In this document: positions 44,677-54,180 of the stretch, one piece after another
How the letters are laid out: each line of letters opens with the position of its first letter
How positions within the stretch are numbered: position 1 is the stretch's first letter
Assembly (NCBI GenBank): GCA_039180025.1
Contig: JBCDDZ010000004.1
Coordinates: 48,243 to 112,242, forward strand
Length of the DNA: 64,000 bases
Source of the DNA: Algisphaera sp039180025
GTDB taxonomy: Bacteria > Planctomycetota > Phycisphaerae > Phycisphaerales > Phycisphaeraceae
Direction: 5' to 3'
Position numbers and translations under genes: made by a program
The notes under the pieces: generated by a model
Told to the model about the DNA's origin: nothing
The model's input: only the letters and a program-made list of their open reading frames with translations
Databases searched by the model: none

Positions 44677-44964
44677 TCAGTCGCTCTGCGCGGGAAGGCT
44701 GTCGACCTTGACGCGGATACTGCCGTTGGTCAGCGCGGTATTAAGCTGCGTCATGGTGCGGCTGATATTGCGGAGCTCTTCGAGCTGGGCCTGCTCGCGG
44801 GCGGCGGTGGAGCCGACGCCCTTGGGCCGATCTTTGGCGTGGGCGACGTTCACGGTCGAGACGGCGGCCCCGGCGGAGGTGCCGGCGAGCTGGAGGTAGA
44901 CGTTGAGCGTGAGCAGGATGGCGAGCACGGTCAGGACGCTGTTGAGGTAACGCAGTGATTTCAT
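44677..44964 (-). CDS. Small membrane-anchored protein near pseudopilins
   Basis: A 95-residue protein: N-terminal membrane segment VLTVLAILLTLNVYLQLAG, then an Ala/Glu-rich, helical tail (TAAREQAQLEELRNISRTM, then SIRVKVDSLP). It is not recognised in any family. It sits between two pseudopilin genes on the same strand, so a role in that machinery is possible. Confidence 0.55.
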   Translation of the reverse strand: MKSLRYLNSVLTVLAILLTLNVYLQLAGTSAGAAVSTVNVAHAKDRPKGVGSTAAREQAQLEELRNISRTMTQLNTALTNGSIRVKVDSLPAQSD

Positions 44965-45047
44965 GGTGGAACTCCGGGAGGATTAACGCCTCACTTGTTG
45001 CATCGGCTGATCGGGGCGGGGACTGTGGCGTAAACGCGGGTCCGGTA

Positions 45048-45081
45048 AGAAAAAAGGCGGAGGCTGGGGGCCTCCGCCTTT
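45048..45081 (-). terminator. Terminator after the GspG/PilA-like gene
   Basis: AAAGGCGGAGGC (45053-45064) and GCCTCCGCCTTT (45070-45081) are a perfect 12-base stem with a 5-base loop; on the minus strand it is followed by a T run. Confidence 0.85.
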
Positions 45082-45100
45082 GAATAGGTTTTACGTACGC

Positions 45101-45637
45101 TTAGCTCGCGGGCTTGAAGTTGAAGTCGTTGGTGCCTTCGAGGCCGAGTTCCTTCTTCGCGTCAGCAGCGTTGTGGATCAGGTTGGCCTTGATTTCACCG
45201 GTGTCACGGCTGTAGGACCAGCCCTGCGTGGTGGAGTGGCCGGGGGCCGCGACCGAACCGGTGCCGTCGCCGGCTTGGTTGACCGCGGTATTCGCGTTAC
45301 CGGTTGTGGTATAGAACGGGTTCGCCGGGGCCTTCTGGAGGTAGGGGCCGTAGTCGCCCGCACCGCCGCTATCAACGACACCCAGGATGCTCGTGGTCTT
45401 GGTGATCTGATCCCAGTTGGAGCTGAGGTCGGGGTAGTCGCCGTTGTGCTCGATCTGGTAGAGCTGCAACTGGCTGCGGATGGACTGGAGCTGGGTGGAG
45501 AGGCTCGAAGCTTTAGCGGCTTCGGAGGCGCTGGTGAACTGCGGGATGACGATCGCGGCGAGGATACCGAGGATCACCACAACGATGAGGATTTCGACCA
45601 GGGTGAAGCCCTGAGCCTTCGAGGGACGAGCGAACAT
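45101..45637 (-). CDS. Major pseudopilin/pilin, GspG/PilA-like
   Basis: A 178-residue pilin with class III signal: GFTLVEILIVVVILGILAAI, with the conserved Glu5 after Phe1. The following QFTSASEAAKASSLSTQLQ is the usual alpha-1 helix; IRSQLQLYQIEHNGDYPDL is typical of type II secretion major pseudopilins GspG. Own terminator immediately downstream, so it is probably expressed as a single gene. Confidence 0.92.
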   Translation of the reverse strand: MFARPSKAQGFTLVEILIVVVILGILAAIVIPQFTSASEAAKASSLSTQLQSIRSQLQLYQIEHNGDYPDLSSNWDQITKTTSILGVVDSGGAGDYGPYLQKAPANPFYTTTGNANTAVNQAGDGTGSVAAPGHSTTQGWSYSRDTGEIKANLIHNAADAKKELGLEGTNDFNFKPAS

Positions 45638-46022
45638 AACAATAACTCCTTAGCGGGAAGGTCCGAACATACGGGTGCCGGGCCACACGGCCCGTACACG
45701 CTCCGAGCGGCTTGGCACACGCCAAAGACCGCCCCGGCCACGTGTTGCTTGCCTACGCCCTGTGGGGGCACCCCCGACGATGAGGGCATGGGCGAGTCAC
45801 ACGTGGCCATCGTTGTCATCGACGCGGGGATACGGCGACTTGATCGCCGGTTGAAAAAAACCCGGTTCGACATTCGATACGCAAGCGACCGATACGCCGG
45901 GGATGGAGGCGAACGGGAAAGGCTGTTTTTCCGTGGCAGCGGCCCGGACGAGGCGGTCCGATCGTCAAGGCCGGCGTGGTTTAACACTCCGGGCTTTTCC
46001 CCGGTAGAATCCTCTACTCGCC
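45638..46022. other. Divergent intergenic region between the pilin and DAHP synthase genes
   Basis: GC-rich; the long frames here are by-products. It presumably carries promoters in both directions; no box can be fixed. Confidence 0.4.
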
Positions 46023-47141
46023 ATGACTTCCGACTCCCCCTGGCTCCCTTCCGCTTCGCTGTCCACCCAAAACCTCAACGTGGAGGCGTTGGACCCGCTG
46101 ATCGCTCCGGCCGAGTTGGAATCTCGCCTGCCGGCCTCGGAAAAGGTTCTCGATACGGTCCGGGTAGGTCGGCAGACCATCGAAGCGATTCTGCGAGGCG
46201 AAGACCCGCGGCTGCTGGTCGTCATCGGGCCCTGCTCGATCCACGATCCCGAAGCGGCGCTGGAGTACGCCCACCGGCTGGCGGAGGCGGCCCCGCGGTT
46301 TGAAGATCAGCTTGTTTTGGTGATGCGGGTCTATTTCGAGAAACCGCGGACCACCGTGGGGTGGAAGGGGCTGATTAACGACCCGCACCTCGACGGCAGT
46401 TTCGACGTTTCACGGGGCTTGGAGATCGCCCGCCGGCTGCTGCTGGAGATCGGCGGCCTGGGCTTGGCGACGGGCACGGAATTCCTCGACCCCCTGACGC
46501 CGCAGTACCTGGACGATCTGGTGAGTTGGGCGGCGATCGGGGCACGGACCACCGAGAGCCAAACCCACCGCCAGATGGCCAGCGGGCTATCGATGCCGGT
46601 GGGTTTCAAAAACGCGACCAACGGATCGTTGCAGGTGGCGCTGGACGCGATGAAATCCGCGATCTCGCCGCACCACTTCATCGGGGTGAACGAGCAGGGG
46701 CGGGCGTGTGTGGTGCACACGCGGGGGAACAAATACGGCCACGTCATCCTCCGCGGCGGCGCAGAGGGGAGCAACTACCACCCGCAAGATATCCGTGACG
46801 CCGCCGACGGGCTGAGCCGGGTGGGCATGAACCCCCGGCTGATGGTCGACTGCTCCCACGCGAACTCGGGGAAAAAATTCGCGCAGCAGGAAGCCGTATG
46901 GGACAGCCTGGTCGCCCAGCGCTGCGAAGCAGGGGAATCGGGCCGGGCGCTGCTGGGGGTGATGATCGAATCGAATCTGCACGAAGGCCGACAATCGATC
47001 CCGGAGGATTTATCCGAGTTGGACTACGGCGTATCGGTGACGGATGAGTGCGTCGGCTGGGAAAAAACCGTGGAAATGCTCGCCCGGGGCCACGCGGCGC
47101 TGCGCTCGGCAGGGCCCGGGGCCGCGGCGAGCCAGACATGA
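46023..47141 (+). CDS. 3-deoxy-7-phosphoheptulonate synthase (DAHP synthase, type I)
   Basis: A 372-residue enzyme joining phosphoenolpyruvate and erythrose 4-phosphate, first step of the shikimate pathway. Landmarks: VVIGPCSIHDPEAALEYA, YFEKPRTTVGWKGLINDPHL, ARTTESQTHRQMASGLSMPV, KNATNGS and CSHANSGKKFA. Length and motifs are those of the E. coli AroF/G/H group. Last bases overlap the start of the transporter gene (ATGA). Confidence 0.95.
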   Translation: MTSDSPWLPSASLSTQNLNVEALDPLIAPAELESRLPASEKVLDTVRVGRQTIEAILRGEDPRLLVVIGPCSIHDPEAALEYAHRLAEAAPRFEDQLVLVMRVYFEKPRTTVGWKGLINDPHLDGSFDVSRGLEIARRLLLEIGGLGLATGTEFLDPLTPQYLDDLVSWAAIGARTTESQTHRQMASGLSMPVGFKNATNGSLQVALDAMKSAISPHHFIGVNEQGRACVVHTRGNKYGHVILRGGAEGSNYHPQDIRDAADGLSRVGMNPRLMVDCSHANSGKKFAQQEAVWDSLVAQRCEAGESGRALLGVMIESNLHEGRQSIPEDLSELDYGVSVTDECVGWEKTVEMLARGHAALRSAGPGAAASQT

Positions 47142-48037
47142 TCACCGGCATCGTGTGCGGACTGCTGGCGGCGTTAGGGCATTCTCTGGCTTACTTATCG
47201 ACACGGTGGTACACCGTTGATCGCGGCAGGCCGTTGGGGGGATTGCTGGTTAAAGCCCACGTGATGATCGGGGGGGTGGCGGCGGGCATGCTCCCGGTGG
47301 TGTGGCCCGACGGGTTGGGTTTGGAGGCATCCTGGCTGATCCTGACGGGCCAGATCGTCTTCTTTTTCATCATTGCGCAGGTCTGCCTGATGTCGGCGGT
47401 ACGGCGGGCGGATGCGTCGCGGGTCGCACCCATATTGGGGCTGAAGATCGCGGTGCTGGCGGTGCTCTCGGTGCTGGTCGGCGGGTCGCTCGGCGGGGCG
47501 CAGTGGGCGGCGGTGGGCTTGGCGGTGGCGGCGGCATGGATGCTCAATGCCGTGGGGGGACGGCTGCCCTGGCGGGTCACCGCGTTGGTGGTCGGCGCCT
47601 GCCTGGCTTACGCCATCGATGACATGATCATCGTCGCGATGGTCCGCGAGGTCGAGCGGCTCAGCGGGCTCAGCGGGGGGTGGACGGGTCCGCTGTTTAC
47701 CGTGTCGGCGGTTTACACGGCGTTGGGGTTGTGCGGGTTGTGCCTGCTTCCGTGGCACGGCAGCCGTAGCCCCAAAGCGTGGCGAGACGCGGGCCCTTAT
47801 GCGGTGACCTGGCTCGGCGCGATGATCGCTCTATATATGTCGTTTGCCACCGTGGGCACGGTGCTGGGGGCCATCCTCCAGTCGTCGCGGGGGATCATCT
47901 CGATCCTGCTCGGGATCGCCCTGGCGTCGATGGGCTGGCATCACTTGGAGCAGAAACACGGGTGGGGCGTGCAGTTCCGTCGGCTGATCGCCGCGGCGCT
48001 GATGTGCCTGGCGGTGTGGCTCTACGTCAAGGGCTAG
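47138..48037 (+). CDS. DMT/EamA-like membrane transporter
   Basis: A 299-residue protein with about ten hydrophobic segments in two repeats (e.g. ITGIVCGLLAALGHSLAYLS; SWLILTGQIVFFFIIAQVCL; AVLAVLSVLVGGSLGGAQW), the pattern of drug/metabolite transporters. ATG overlaps the DAHP synthase stop codon (ATGA), indicating translational coupling. An aromatic compound or precursor exporter is a reasonable guess. Confidence 0.8.
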   Translation: MITGIVCGLLAALGHSLAYLSTRWYTVDRGRPLGGLLVKAHVMIGGVAAGMLPVVWPDGLGLEASWLILTGQIVFFFIIAQVCLMSAVRRADASRVAPILGLKIAVLAVLSVLVGGSLGGAQWAAVGLAVAAAWMLNAVGGRLPWRVTALVVGACLAYAIDDMIIVAMVREVERLSGLSGGWTGPLFTVSAVYTALGLCGLCLLPWHGSRSPKAWRDAGPYAVTWLGAMIALYMSFATVGTVLGAILQSSRGIISILLGIALASMGWHHLEQKHGWGVQFRRLIAAALMCLAVWLYVKG

Positions 48038-48121
48038 TCCGGAGGCGGTCCGATCCGCGGAGCACGGCGGCCGATGTGGCGGGATAAGACGCATCATCCG
48101 GCCCGGTTATGTCCATCAGCC

Positions 48122-48219
48122 CCTCTGCGGGTGATTTGCATCCGAGAGGCCGGAGCGCCGCCGACGTAAGCCGGGAGGTTTGGGCTGGGCCTGCCGTCTG
48201 TCGGGGTTAAGCCGACGGC
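48122..48219 (+). promoter_or_regulatory. Two hairpins in the leader of the PilZ gene
   Basis: Hairpin one: CCTCTGCGGGTG and CATCCGAGAGG (48122-48149) with one bulge and a 5-base loop. Hairpin two: GCC-GTCT-GTCGG, loop GGTTAAG, CCGACGGC (48193-48219). They lie 22-120 bases ahead of the PilZ start. No known riboswitch consensus was recognised; they may be terminator-like or leader structures. Confidence 0.4.
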
Positions 48220-48241
48220 CTAAGCGGTCGATAAAGGCATC

Positions 48242-48607
48242 ATGAAGATCTGGCGTCCGAGCCTAGCCACAACCCCGGAAGGGCACACCGACAACCGTCG
48301 GCGCCACGGTCGGCTGAAGACTGAGGGCACGCAGTCCTCGCTCGGCGAAGTTGTGGACATGTCCGCGTCGGGGATGCGAGTCGTGCGCAAAGGCGCGATG
48401 CCGATCCATCAAGACGAAAAATTCCGTGTCGATATCCAAATCGACAAAGAGATTATGGCGGTCGATGTTCACGTTCGACGGATCCGGAAGCTGGGCCGCC
48501 GCAAGTTTGAATACGGCCTGGAGTTCATCAATCTCAACGATTCAGACCGCTCCCGTCTCGCAAGGCTCGCGCGGATCGCCGCGACCTGCGCGCGGGCTAT
48601 GTGGTAG
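48242..48607 (+). CDS. PilZ domain protein
   Basis: A 121-residue protein with a PilZ-type start ENRRHG-like region (DNRRRHGRLKTEG, the R-x-x-x-R element) and the later VDMSASGMRVVRKGAMP, the D-x-S-x-x-G element, then FEYGLEFINL. Both cyclic di-GMP contact motifs look present. It is a candidate receptor for the cyclic di-GMP turned over by the HD-GYP protein at 35-37 kb. Not co-directional with the pilus operons. Confidence 0.86.
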   Translation: MKIWRPSLATTPEGHTDNRRRHGRLKTEGTQSSLGEVVDMSASGMRVVRKGAMPIHQDEKFRVDIQIDKEIMAVDVHVRRIRKLGRRKFEYGLEFINLNDSDRSRLARLARIAATCARAMW

Positions 48608-48730
48608 TCACTTAAGAGTAGTCCCTCCGGCATCGACTCACCGACAACCGACCTTGGTTAAGTTGTCGGGACCCATAAAGCCACACTTCTCTTACCGACC
48701 TGACGGGGTCCAAGGCGGTTGGGCCCAAGA

Positions 48731-49531
48731 TTATCGCGGCGACGCGGTAGCCACGGGAACGACAAATGCGCCGGGCACGCCGAGTTCGGCGCGATAGGAC
48801 GCGGCCGACTGATAGGTGGTAAATCGGCCGAGGTGGACCAGGGTTTGGCCCGGCCGGGCGGGATTCGGGATCAAGCGGGGCTCACCAACGCCTACCGACC
48901 GGGCTTGCTCGGCAACCTGATCGGCGGCGGCCTGAGCGTTCACAAAATCGTTGAACGACCCGATCTGAAGGGTATAGCCGGTGACCGCGAGTTGGTTTTC
49001 GATCTGCTGGCGCAATTGCGGGTCCGCCGAGGCGGTACGGGCCAGGGTCAGGTGATCCCGAGCCGTCGCCCACCGTCCCAGTTTCTGCTGGGCCACCGCG
49101 GCATAGAAGTAGGCTTTCGCCCGGTCTTCACCCGTCAGGCGAGGCGCGGCGTCGAGCAACGCATCGGTTGCCAGTGCGTATTTTTCCTGTTCCGAATAGA
49201 TAAGCCCCAGGGTCACGGAGGCGTCCGCCGCCAAATCCTGATCGAAACCCTGCGCCGCCTGGCGGAGAAAACGGACCGCCCGATCGGTCCGCCCCAGTTC
49301 ACGGGCTGAGAGCCCGGCGACGTACGCCGCGGACGCGCGATCCTCCGAAGGCTCGCCCCGGGCGATCGTCGCCGCGTAAGCGTAAGCGGCTTGAAAGTCA
49401 GCACGCTCGTAGGCGGCGTTAGCGTCCGTGAGGGTCGGCGGCGGTGCAGAAGACCGGCAGCCGGGGCCGAAACACAGCATCAAACCGACCCCGAGCGGGG
49501 CTATCCAGTACGTCAAACGGTTGAGGTTCAT
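48731..49531 (-). CDS. SPOR-domain lipoprotein with TPR-like repeats
   Basis: A 266-residue protein: lipobox with Cys in LMLCFGPGCRSS, TPR-like repeats (LSARELGRTDRAVRFLRQAA, YSEQEKYALATDALLD), then a C-terminal SPOR-like domain (YTLQIGSFNDFVNAQAAADQ, TLVHLGRFTTYQSAASYRA). SPOR domains bind denuded peptidoglycan at division sites. ATG at 49531 is preferred: the upstream part of the longer frame has no signal. Confidence 0.83.
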   Translation of the reverse strand: MNLNRLTYWIAPLGVGLMLCFGPGCRSSAPPPTLTDANAAYERADFQAAYAYAATIARGEPSEDRASAAYVAGLSARELGRTDRAVRFLRQAAQGFDQDLAADASVTLGLIYSEQEKYALATDALLDAAPRLTGEDRAKAYFYAAVAQQKLGRWATARDHLTLARTASADPQLRQQIENQLAVTGYTLQIGSFNDFVNAQAAADQVAEQARSVGVGEPRLIPNPARPGQTLVHLGRFTTYQSAASYRAELGVPGAFVVPVATASPR

Positions 49532-49597
49532 CGTTCGGGGCTTTCCTGATCGGGGTTTCAGACCGCACCAGGCGGCCAACCGCTATAGTCTATCGTC

Positions 49598-51121
49598 ATG
49601 GGCCTTCTTCGCAGAATTATGTGGCGCGCCATCACCCACCCCGCTCGGGTCGCGATTATCGACGACCAGCGGACCTACAACTTTCTTAAAGTGACGGTCG
49701 GCGCCCTGCACGTGGCCAAGGCAATCGAGAACGCGACCGACCGGGAAAAGGTCGGCATCATGCTCCCGACCAGCGGGGCGTTCCCGATCGCTCTGCTCGG
49801 GGCTTGGCTCGCAAAAAAAGTCCCGGTCCCTTTGAACTATCTGCTCTCGCAAGACGAGTTGGCCCACGTCGTGAAAGACAGCGGGATCGACACCATCGTC
49901 ACGGCCGGGAAGATGCTCGAAGCCCTGACCGCCCTTGGCGTCGATGCCCACACCCTGCCCGGGCCGCCGAACCTTTTGAAACTCGAAGAACTCAATTTCA
50001 AAGGCATCCCCCCGCTACGCCTCCCGCCCAAGATGTACGAAGACCAGCTCGCGGTGCTGCTCTACACGTCCGGCACGTCGGGCAAGCCCAAGGGGGTGAT
50101 GCTCAGCGAAAACAATATCCACACAAATATCGACGACTGTCTCAAACACGCCAACCTCACCAAATGCGACAGCTTCCTCGGGGTGCTCCCCCAATTCCAC
50201 ACCTTCGGACTCACCGTGCTTACCCTCCTGCCGCTCTACGGCGGGGGCAGGGTCATCTATACCGCCCGTTTCAATCCGCGGAAAATTACCGACCTGATCC
50301 GTGAGCACAAGCCCAAGCTCTTTATCGGCGTGCCCTCCATGCTCGGGGCCCTGCTCAACGTCAAAAACGTGACCGCCGAAGACTGGAAGAGCCTGCGTTA
50401 CGTCATCTCCGGCGGCGAGCGTCTGCCTAACAACATCCACGACGGGTTCCTCGACAAACTCGGGGTTGAAATCCTGGAAGGCTACGGCCTGACGGAAACC
50501 GCGCCCGTGACCAACTGGTCCACCGCGGATCACAACAAGCTCCACTCCGTGGGCAAATCGCTCCCACGGGTCCGCAACGTCATCATCGACGACGATAACA
50601 AGATTCTCGGGCCCAACCAGGACGGCGAAATTCTCATCGCCGGGCCCAACGTCATGCTCGGCTATTACAACCTCCCCGAACTCACCGATGAGGTGATGAT
50701 CGAACTCGACCTCCCGGCCGACCCCGACCGCGGCCTGCCCGGAGGGCCGACCCGCTGCTTCCGCACCGGCGATATCGGGCTGATCGACGAGGACGGCTTT
50801 CTGTTTATCACCGGCCGCAAAAAAGAGATGCTCATCATCGCCGGCGAAAACGTCTTCCCCCGCGAGATCGAAGAGGTGCTCAACCGCCACCCCGCGGTCC
50901 ACGCCTCGGCGGTCGTCGGCCGGCAGGACGAGTCCCGCGGCGAGGTGCCGATCGCGTTTGTCGAGATGGAGCCCGACACGGAATTCGACGCCGCCGCTCT
51001 CCGTCATTATTGCCGCGAAGGCATGGCCGCGTTTAAGGTCCCCAAAGAGGTTCGCCAACTCGACGCCCTGCCCCGCAACCCCACCGGGAAAATTCTCCGG
51101 CGTGAGTTGAATCCTGATTAA
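49598..51121 (+). CDS. AMP-dependent acyl-CoA synthetase/ligase
   Basis: A 507-residue ANL-superfamily enzyme. LYTSGTSGKPKGVMLSE is the P-loop-like motif, GYGLTETAPV the adenylation core, TGDIGLIDEDGFLFITGRKK and NPTGKILRREL (catalytic Lys) the C-terminal domain. It activates a carboxylic acid to acyl-AMP and then transfers it to CoA or a carrier. Length suggests a fatty acyl-CoA synthetase or 2-acyl-GPE-type enzyme. Substrate not determined. Confidence 0.93.
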   Translation: MGLLRRIMWRAITHPARVAIIDDQRTYNFLKVTVGALHVAKAIENATDREKVGIMLPTSGAFPIALLGAWLAKKVPVPLNYLLSQDELAHVVKDSGIDTIVTAGKMLEALTALGVDAHTLPGPPNLLKLEELNFKGIPPLRLPPKMYEDQLAVLLYTSGTSGKPKGVMLSENNIHTNIDDCLKHANLTKCDSFLGVLPQFHTFGLTVLTLLPLYGGGRVIYTARFNPRKITDLIREHKPKLFIGVPSMLGALLNVKNVTAEDWKSLRYVISGGERLPNNIHDGFLDKLGVEILEGYGLTETAPVTNWSTADHNKLHSVGKSLPRVRNVIIDDDNKILGPNQDGEILIAGPNVMLGYYNLPELTDEVMIELDLPADPDRGLPGGPTRCFRTGDIGLIDEDGFLFITGRKKEMLIIAGENVFPREIEEVLNRHPAVHASAVVGRQDESRGEVPIAFVEMEPDTEFDAAALRHYCREGMAAFKVPKEVRQLDALPRNPTGKILRRELNPD

Positions 51122-51193
51122 TCCCGGGTTCTTCCGCTCGATCGCGACGTCTTTCCGAACCCCGCGGACCGCCTCGCCGCGTAACCGGAACGA

Positions 51194-52492
51194 TCACTCA
51201 CCAAGCTTCCGCTGAATCCGGGTAATCCCGCGTACGAGGTCCGCCGCCGTTTTGAACGCCCCGGCGTCGGGGTTTTTGGGCCGGAGCACCGCCGCGGTGA
51301 GCGCTTCCAGCGACTTGGCCACCTCACCCATCGGGTGGTAATCGATCAACCGCTCGAGTTCCGGGTTCGTGTGCGGCCGATTGATCTGAACGGCCAGATA
51401 AAAAGTATCCACCCCTCGATCCGCCCGGCCCTTCACCGCGCGGATGGCATCGTTGGTGATCTGTCCTTTTTCCATCATCTGGTTCAGCACGCGGTGGACC
51501 TGGCTGGTGCGGGTCATCTGCGTGAAAAGTTGCCGCAGCACCGGATTCTTCGAGAGGTCTTCGGCGACCCCCGCCGCCGAGCCGAAGTCGATGAACCCCA
51601 CGCCGTCCGGGGTGACCACCATATTGTCCGGCCGCAAATCCAAGTGCATGATTCCCGCTTCGTCATGCAATACCGACAACAACTCCGCGGACTGCCGAGC
51701 AAACTCGAGGTGGCTGATGGCCCCCCCGCCGTTGCGCAGCCACTGCATCTCTAGCCGCGTGACCATCCCCGCTGCATTCTTTTTCAGCCGCAGCGGCCGC
51801 GGCACCCGGCTGCGATATGTCGAAGGCAGCGCGGTCTGTAGCCCGGAGAGCACCCGTGCTTCGCGGGTCAGAAACACCGGAAAGACCTCGTCCACCAAGA
51901 CCCGTGCCCGCGCATCCAGATCCGCCGGCTCCGCTTCGGGGTGCTTGCGCTTGAGCCGTTCGACTAGGTCCGCCGCCGTAGGAATCTGCTTCCGCACGAT
52001 ATAGCGTGCAGGATCCTGCGCGTCGGCCTGAAGCGTCACGTCATACGTGAAACGGTCCGAAACCTCGCCGGGCACGACCAGGTGCGTCTTGCGGGCGATA
52101 AAGCTGTACGCCCGCGGCGTGACCCCCGGGATCCGTAGGCCCCGCGGCCCGCCCCAGACTTCCTCAAAACCCTGCTCGATCACGAAACCCTGTTTCCCGT
52201 CGTAGGACTGCATGACCCGGGCGACCCGCTCCGCGTCGAGGTCCACACACGCAAATAACCCGCCCCAACGCAGCCGATTAAAAACCTCGCTCGGCGGCTT
52301 CGGATCGCCCGGCCCGGCCACACGGATATCCACCATCCCCGCGTCTTCCGCTTCGCTGGTCCGCGCGACCTGACGCCCTTTGGACTCGGCCCCCAACCGC
52401 TGAGCCGATAAAAGCTTGACCCAGCGATCGGCGTCGGCCGATGTCGTGGTTGTCCCGGCCCGTCGACTCGGGTTTCGCAGGGTCTTGATCAT
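51194..52492 (-). CDS. Protein-kinase-like (LPS/RIO-type) protein
   Basis: A 432-residue protein whose C-terminal part has a kinase catalytic loop GIMHLDLRPDNMVV and metal-binding GFIDFGSAAG in place of DFG, with an Ile-Lys-like region upstream (IVRKQIPTAADLVERLK). The arrangement resembles lipopolysaccharide-kinase or RIO-like small-molecule/protein kinases. A start at ATG 52492 is preferred; the frame is open 119 codons further because of GC richness. Function unknown. Confidence 0.7.
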   Translation of the reverse strand: MIKTLRNPSRRAGTTTTSADADRWVKLLSAQRLGAESKGRQVARTSEAEDAGMVDIRVAGPGDPKPPSEVFNRLRWGGLFACVDLDAERVARVMQSYDGKQGFVIEQGFEEVWGGPRGLRIPGVTPRAYSFIARKTHLVVPGEVSDRFTYDVTLQADAQDPARYIVRKQIPTAADLVERLKRKHPEAEPADLDARARVLVDEVFPVFLTREARVLSGLQTALPSTYRSRVPRPLRLKKNAAGMVTRLEMQWLRNGGGAISHLEFARQSAELLSVLHDEAGIMHLDLRPDNMVVTPDGVGFIDFGSAAGVAEDLSKNPVLRQLFTQMTRTSQVHRVLNQMMEKGQITNDAIRAVKGRADRGVDTFYLAVQINRPHTNPELERLIDYHPMGEVAKSLEALTAAVLRPKNPDAGAFKTAADLVRGITRIQRKLGE

Positions 52493-52972
52493 CACAGAAA
52501 GCCTCGGGGAAGCAGTGGCACGGGATCTAGGCGCCATCACTGCCGACGCCTCACCGACGCATCGAACCTCTGCTCGCCCCGATCCTGCCCCACCCCCGTG
52601 TTTTCCCGCGGATTCCCTACCCACCGTCCGCCCACGCCGAACCGTCGGCGTAGAAGAACACCTCGCCCAAAAAATCACCGCCGCTCCCCCGAAAAGATTT
52701 GACAACCCAGCCGCAAACAAACCGACGTCCCAGGCAAACCACCCGATCCCAGCCAGCCACTCATCGGAATCAACGATCAGGGCTATCCGATTGGATACAA
52801 AAACACGGCTTCGATTTTTCTCATCCCGGCTCAGACCCGCCAAAAACACTTAGGCAAACAGCGGACACGCCGCAGATCAGCCGCAACGCGAGCAGCTGGC
52901 TTGTGACCCATGCGGATAGGTAAAGCCATCAACTCATCACGAGGTGGTACGGGTCGGCGGCGGGGCACGAGG
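52493..52972. other. Region between the kinase-like gene and the formylglycine-generating enzyme gene
   Basis: GC-rich, with a continued open frame from the kinase-like gene that looks non-coding. No RNA gene, repeat or terminator supported. Confidence 0.4.
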
Positions 52973-54085
52973 CTAAACGTCGCGCACACACCGAAAGCCG
53001 TTGTTGGTCGTCGCGCTGTCGGGGGTGTTGCCCGTCCGCGCGCCCAAACGATATCGGTTGCAGTAGCTGGCGTGGCAGAGATAGCTGCCGCCTTTTTGCA
53101 CCTTGTGGGTTAGGCGGAAGCCCGGGCCGTCCGACGCCTCGCCGCCGTCCTCCGGTGGCAGGGGGCCGATCGGGTTGTCACGGGTTTTCTCAGATGCGTT
53201 GGCGTGCCAGGCTGGGCTGAACCAGTCGTTGGTCCACTCCCAAACGTTGCCCGACGTGTTGAAAAGGCCGTACCCGTTGGGGGAAAAGGCACCTACCGGG
53301 CAGGTACCCACGTAGCCATCGGCGGCGGTGTTTTCGGCCGGGAACTTACCCTGCCAAACGTTACAGAGGTGCTTCCCGCGCGGCTCAAGCTGGTCTCCCC
53401 AGGGATAAAGGCTCTGGACCCGGCCGCCGCGGCTGGCGTACTCCCACTCGGCCTCGGTCGGCAGGCGCTTGCCCGCCCATTCAGCGTAAGCCACCGCGTC
53501 GTTCCAACTCACGTGCACCGCCGGATGATCCATCAAGGTTTTGATCGATGACCTTTCGCCGAACGGGTGGTCCCACCGCGCGCCGGGTACCGCGAGCCAC
53601 CACGGTGTCTGCGGGACCTGCGCATCCTTGCGTAGTTTGTCCGCAAATTTCTTGGAAACGTGCAGATGAAAGACGAACGACCAGCCGAAATGCTCTGCTT
53701 CCGTACGGTAGCCGGTGTCACGGACAAAGGCCGCGAACTGGGCATTGGTCACCGCGGTCGCATCGATCCAGAAAGGACGCAGCGTCACTTCGCGGACCGG
53801 GCCCTCGCCGTCTTCCGGAAAACCTTGGGGGTAATCGGTGCCCATCAGGAACGATCCGCCCGGCAGGCGGACCATCCCGGGATTGGCCTCGGGGTCGGAC
53901 CCGGGAGCGGGGGCTTGACGGGCGGGCTCGCGTACCGGGGCGATCGGGCCGTCGTAACTCGGGCCGCGAGCCGCGCCGCCCGGCGGGGCCACCCCGTCGG
54001 CGCGAGGGGTACAGCACGTTTTTTTCGCGGGCGGCGACGCGTCTGCGGGCGTAACCTTCGGACTCGTGACTCGCGGATGCCCCAT
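52973..54085 (-). CDS. Formylglycine-generating enzyme (sulfatase-modifying factor)
   Basis: A 370-residue FGE-sulfatase domain protein: MVRLPGGSFLMGTDYP, LPTEAEWEYASRGG, NVWEWTNDWF and SYLCHASYCNRYRLG with the two active cysteines of true copper-dependent FGEs. It oxidises the Cys in C-x-P-x-R of sulfatases to formylglycine; the sulfatase at 5.1 kb is a likely client. The N-terminal ~90 residues are a low-complexity extension. ATG at 54085 is preferred over the TTG one codon upstream. Confidence 0.95.
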   Translation of the reverse strand: MGHPRVTSPKVTPADASPPAKKTCCTPRADGVAPPGGAARGPSYDGPIAPVREPARQAPAPGSDPEANPGMVRLPGGSFLMGTDYPQGFPEDGEGPVREVTLRPFWIDATAVTNAQFAAFVRDTGYRTEAEHFGWSFVFHLHVSKKFADKLRKDAQVPQTPWWLAVPGARWDHPFGERSSIKTLMDHPAVHVSWNDAVAYAEWAGKRLPTEAEWEYASRGGRVQSLYPWGDQLEPRGKHLCNVWQGKFPAENTAADGYVGTCPVGAFSPNGYGLFNTSGNVWEWTNDWFSPAWHANASEKTRDNPIGPLPPEDGGEASDGPGFRLTHKVQKGGSYLCHASYCNRYRLGARTGNTPDSATTNNGFRCVRDV

Positions 54086-54180
54086 CAAACTATCGTACCA
54101 ATACAGATCAGCACCGTGCAGGCAAGACCGTCGATCCGGCCGATATCATGATCTATCGAGTTTCCCGTACGGAGAAAACC

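Noticed and set aside
45080..46303. 407-codon plus-strand frame across the pilin gene and into DAHP synthase
   Set aside because: It is the antisense shadow of the pilin gene and runs through a GC-rich intergenic region into a real gene in another frame.
50015..51058. 347-codon minus-strand frame opposite the acyl-CoA synthetase
   Set aside because: Shadow frame rich in Val, Gly and Asp; the synthetase has all ANL motifs.
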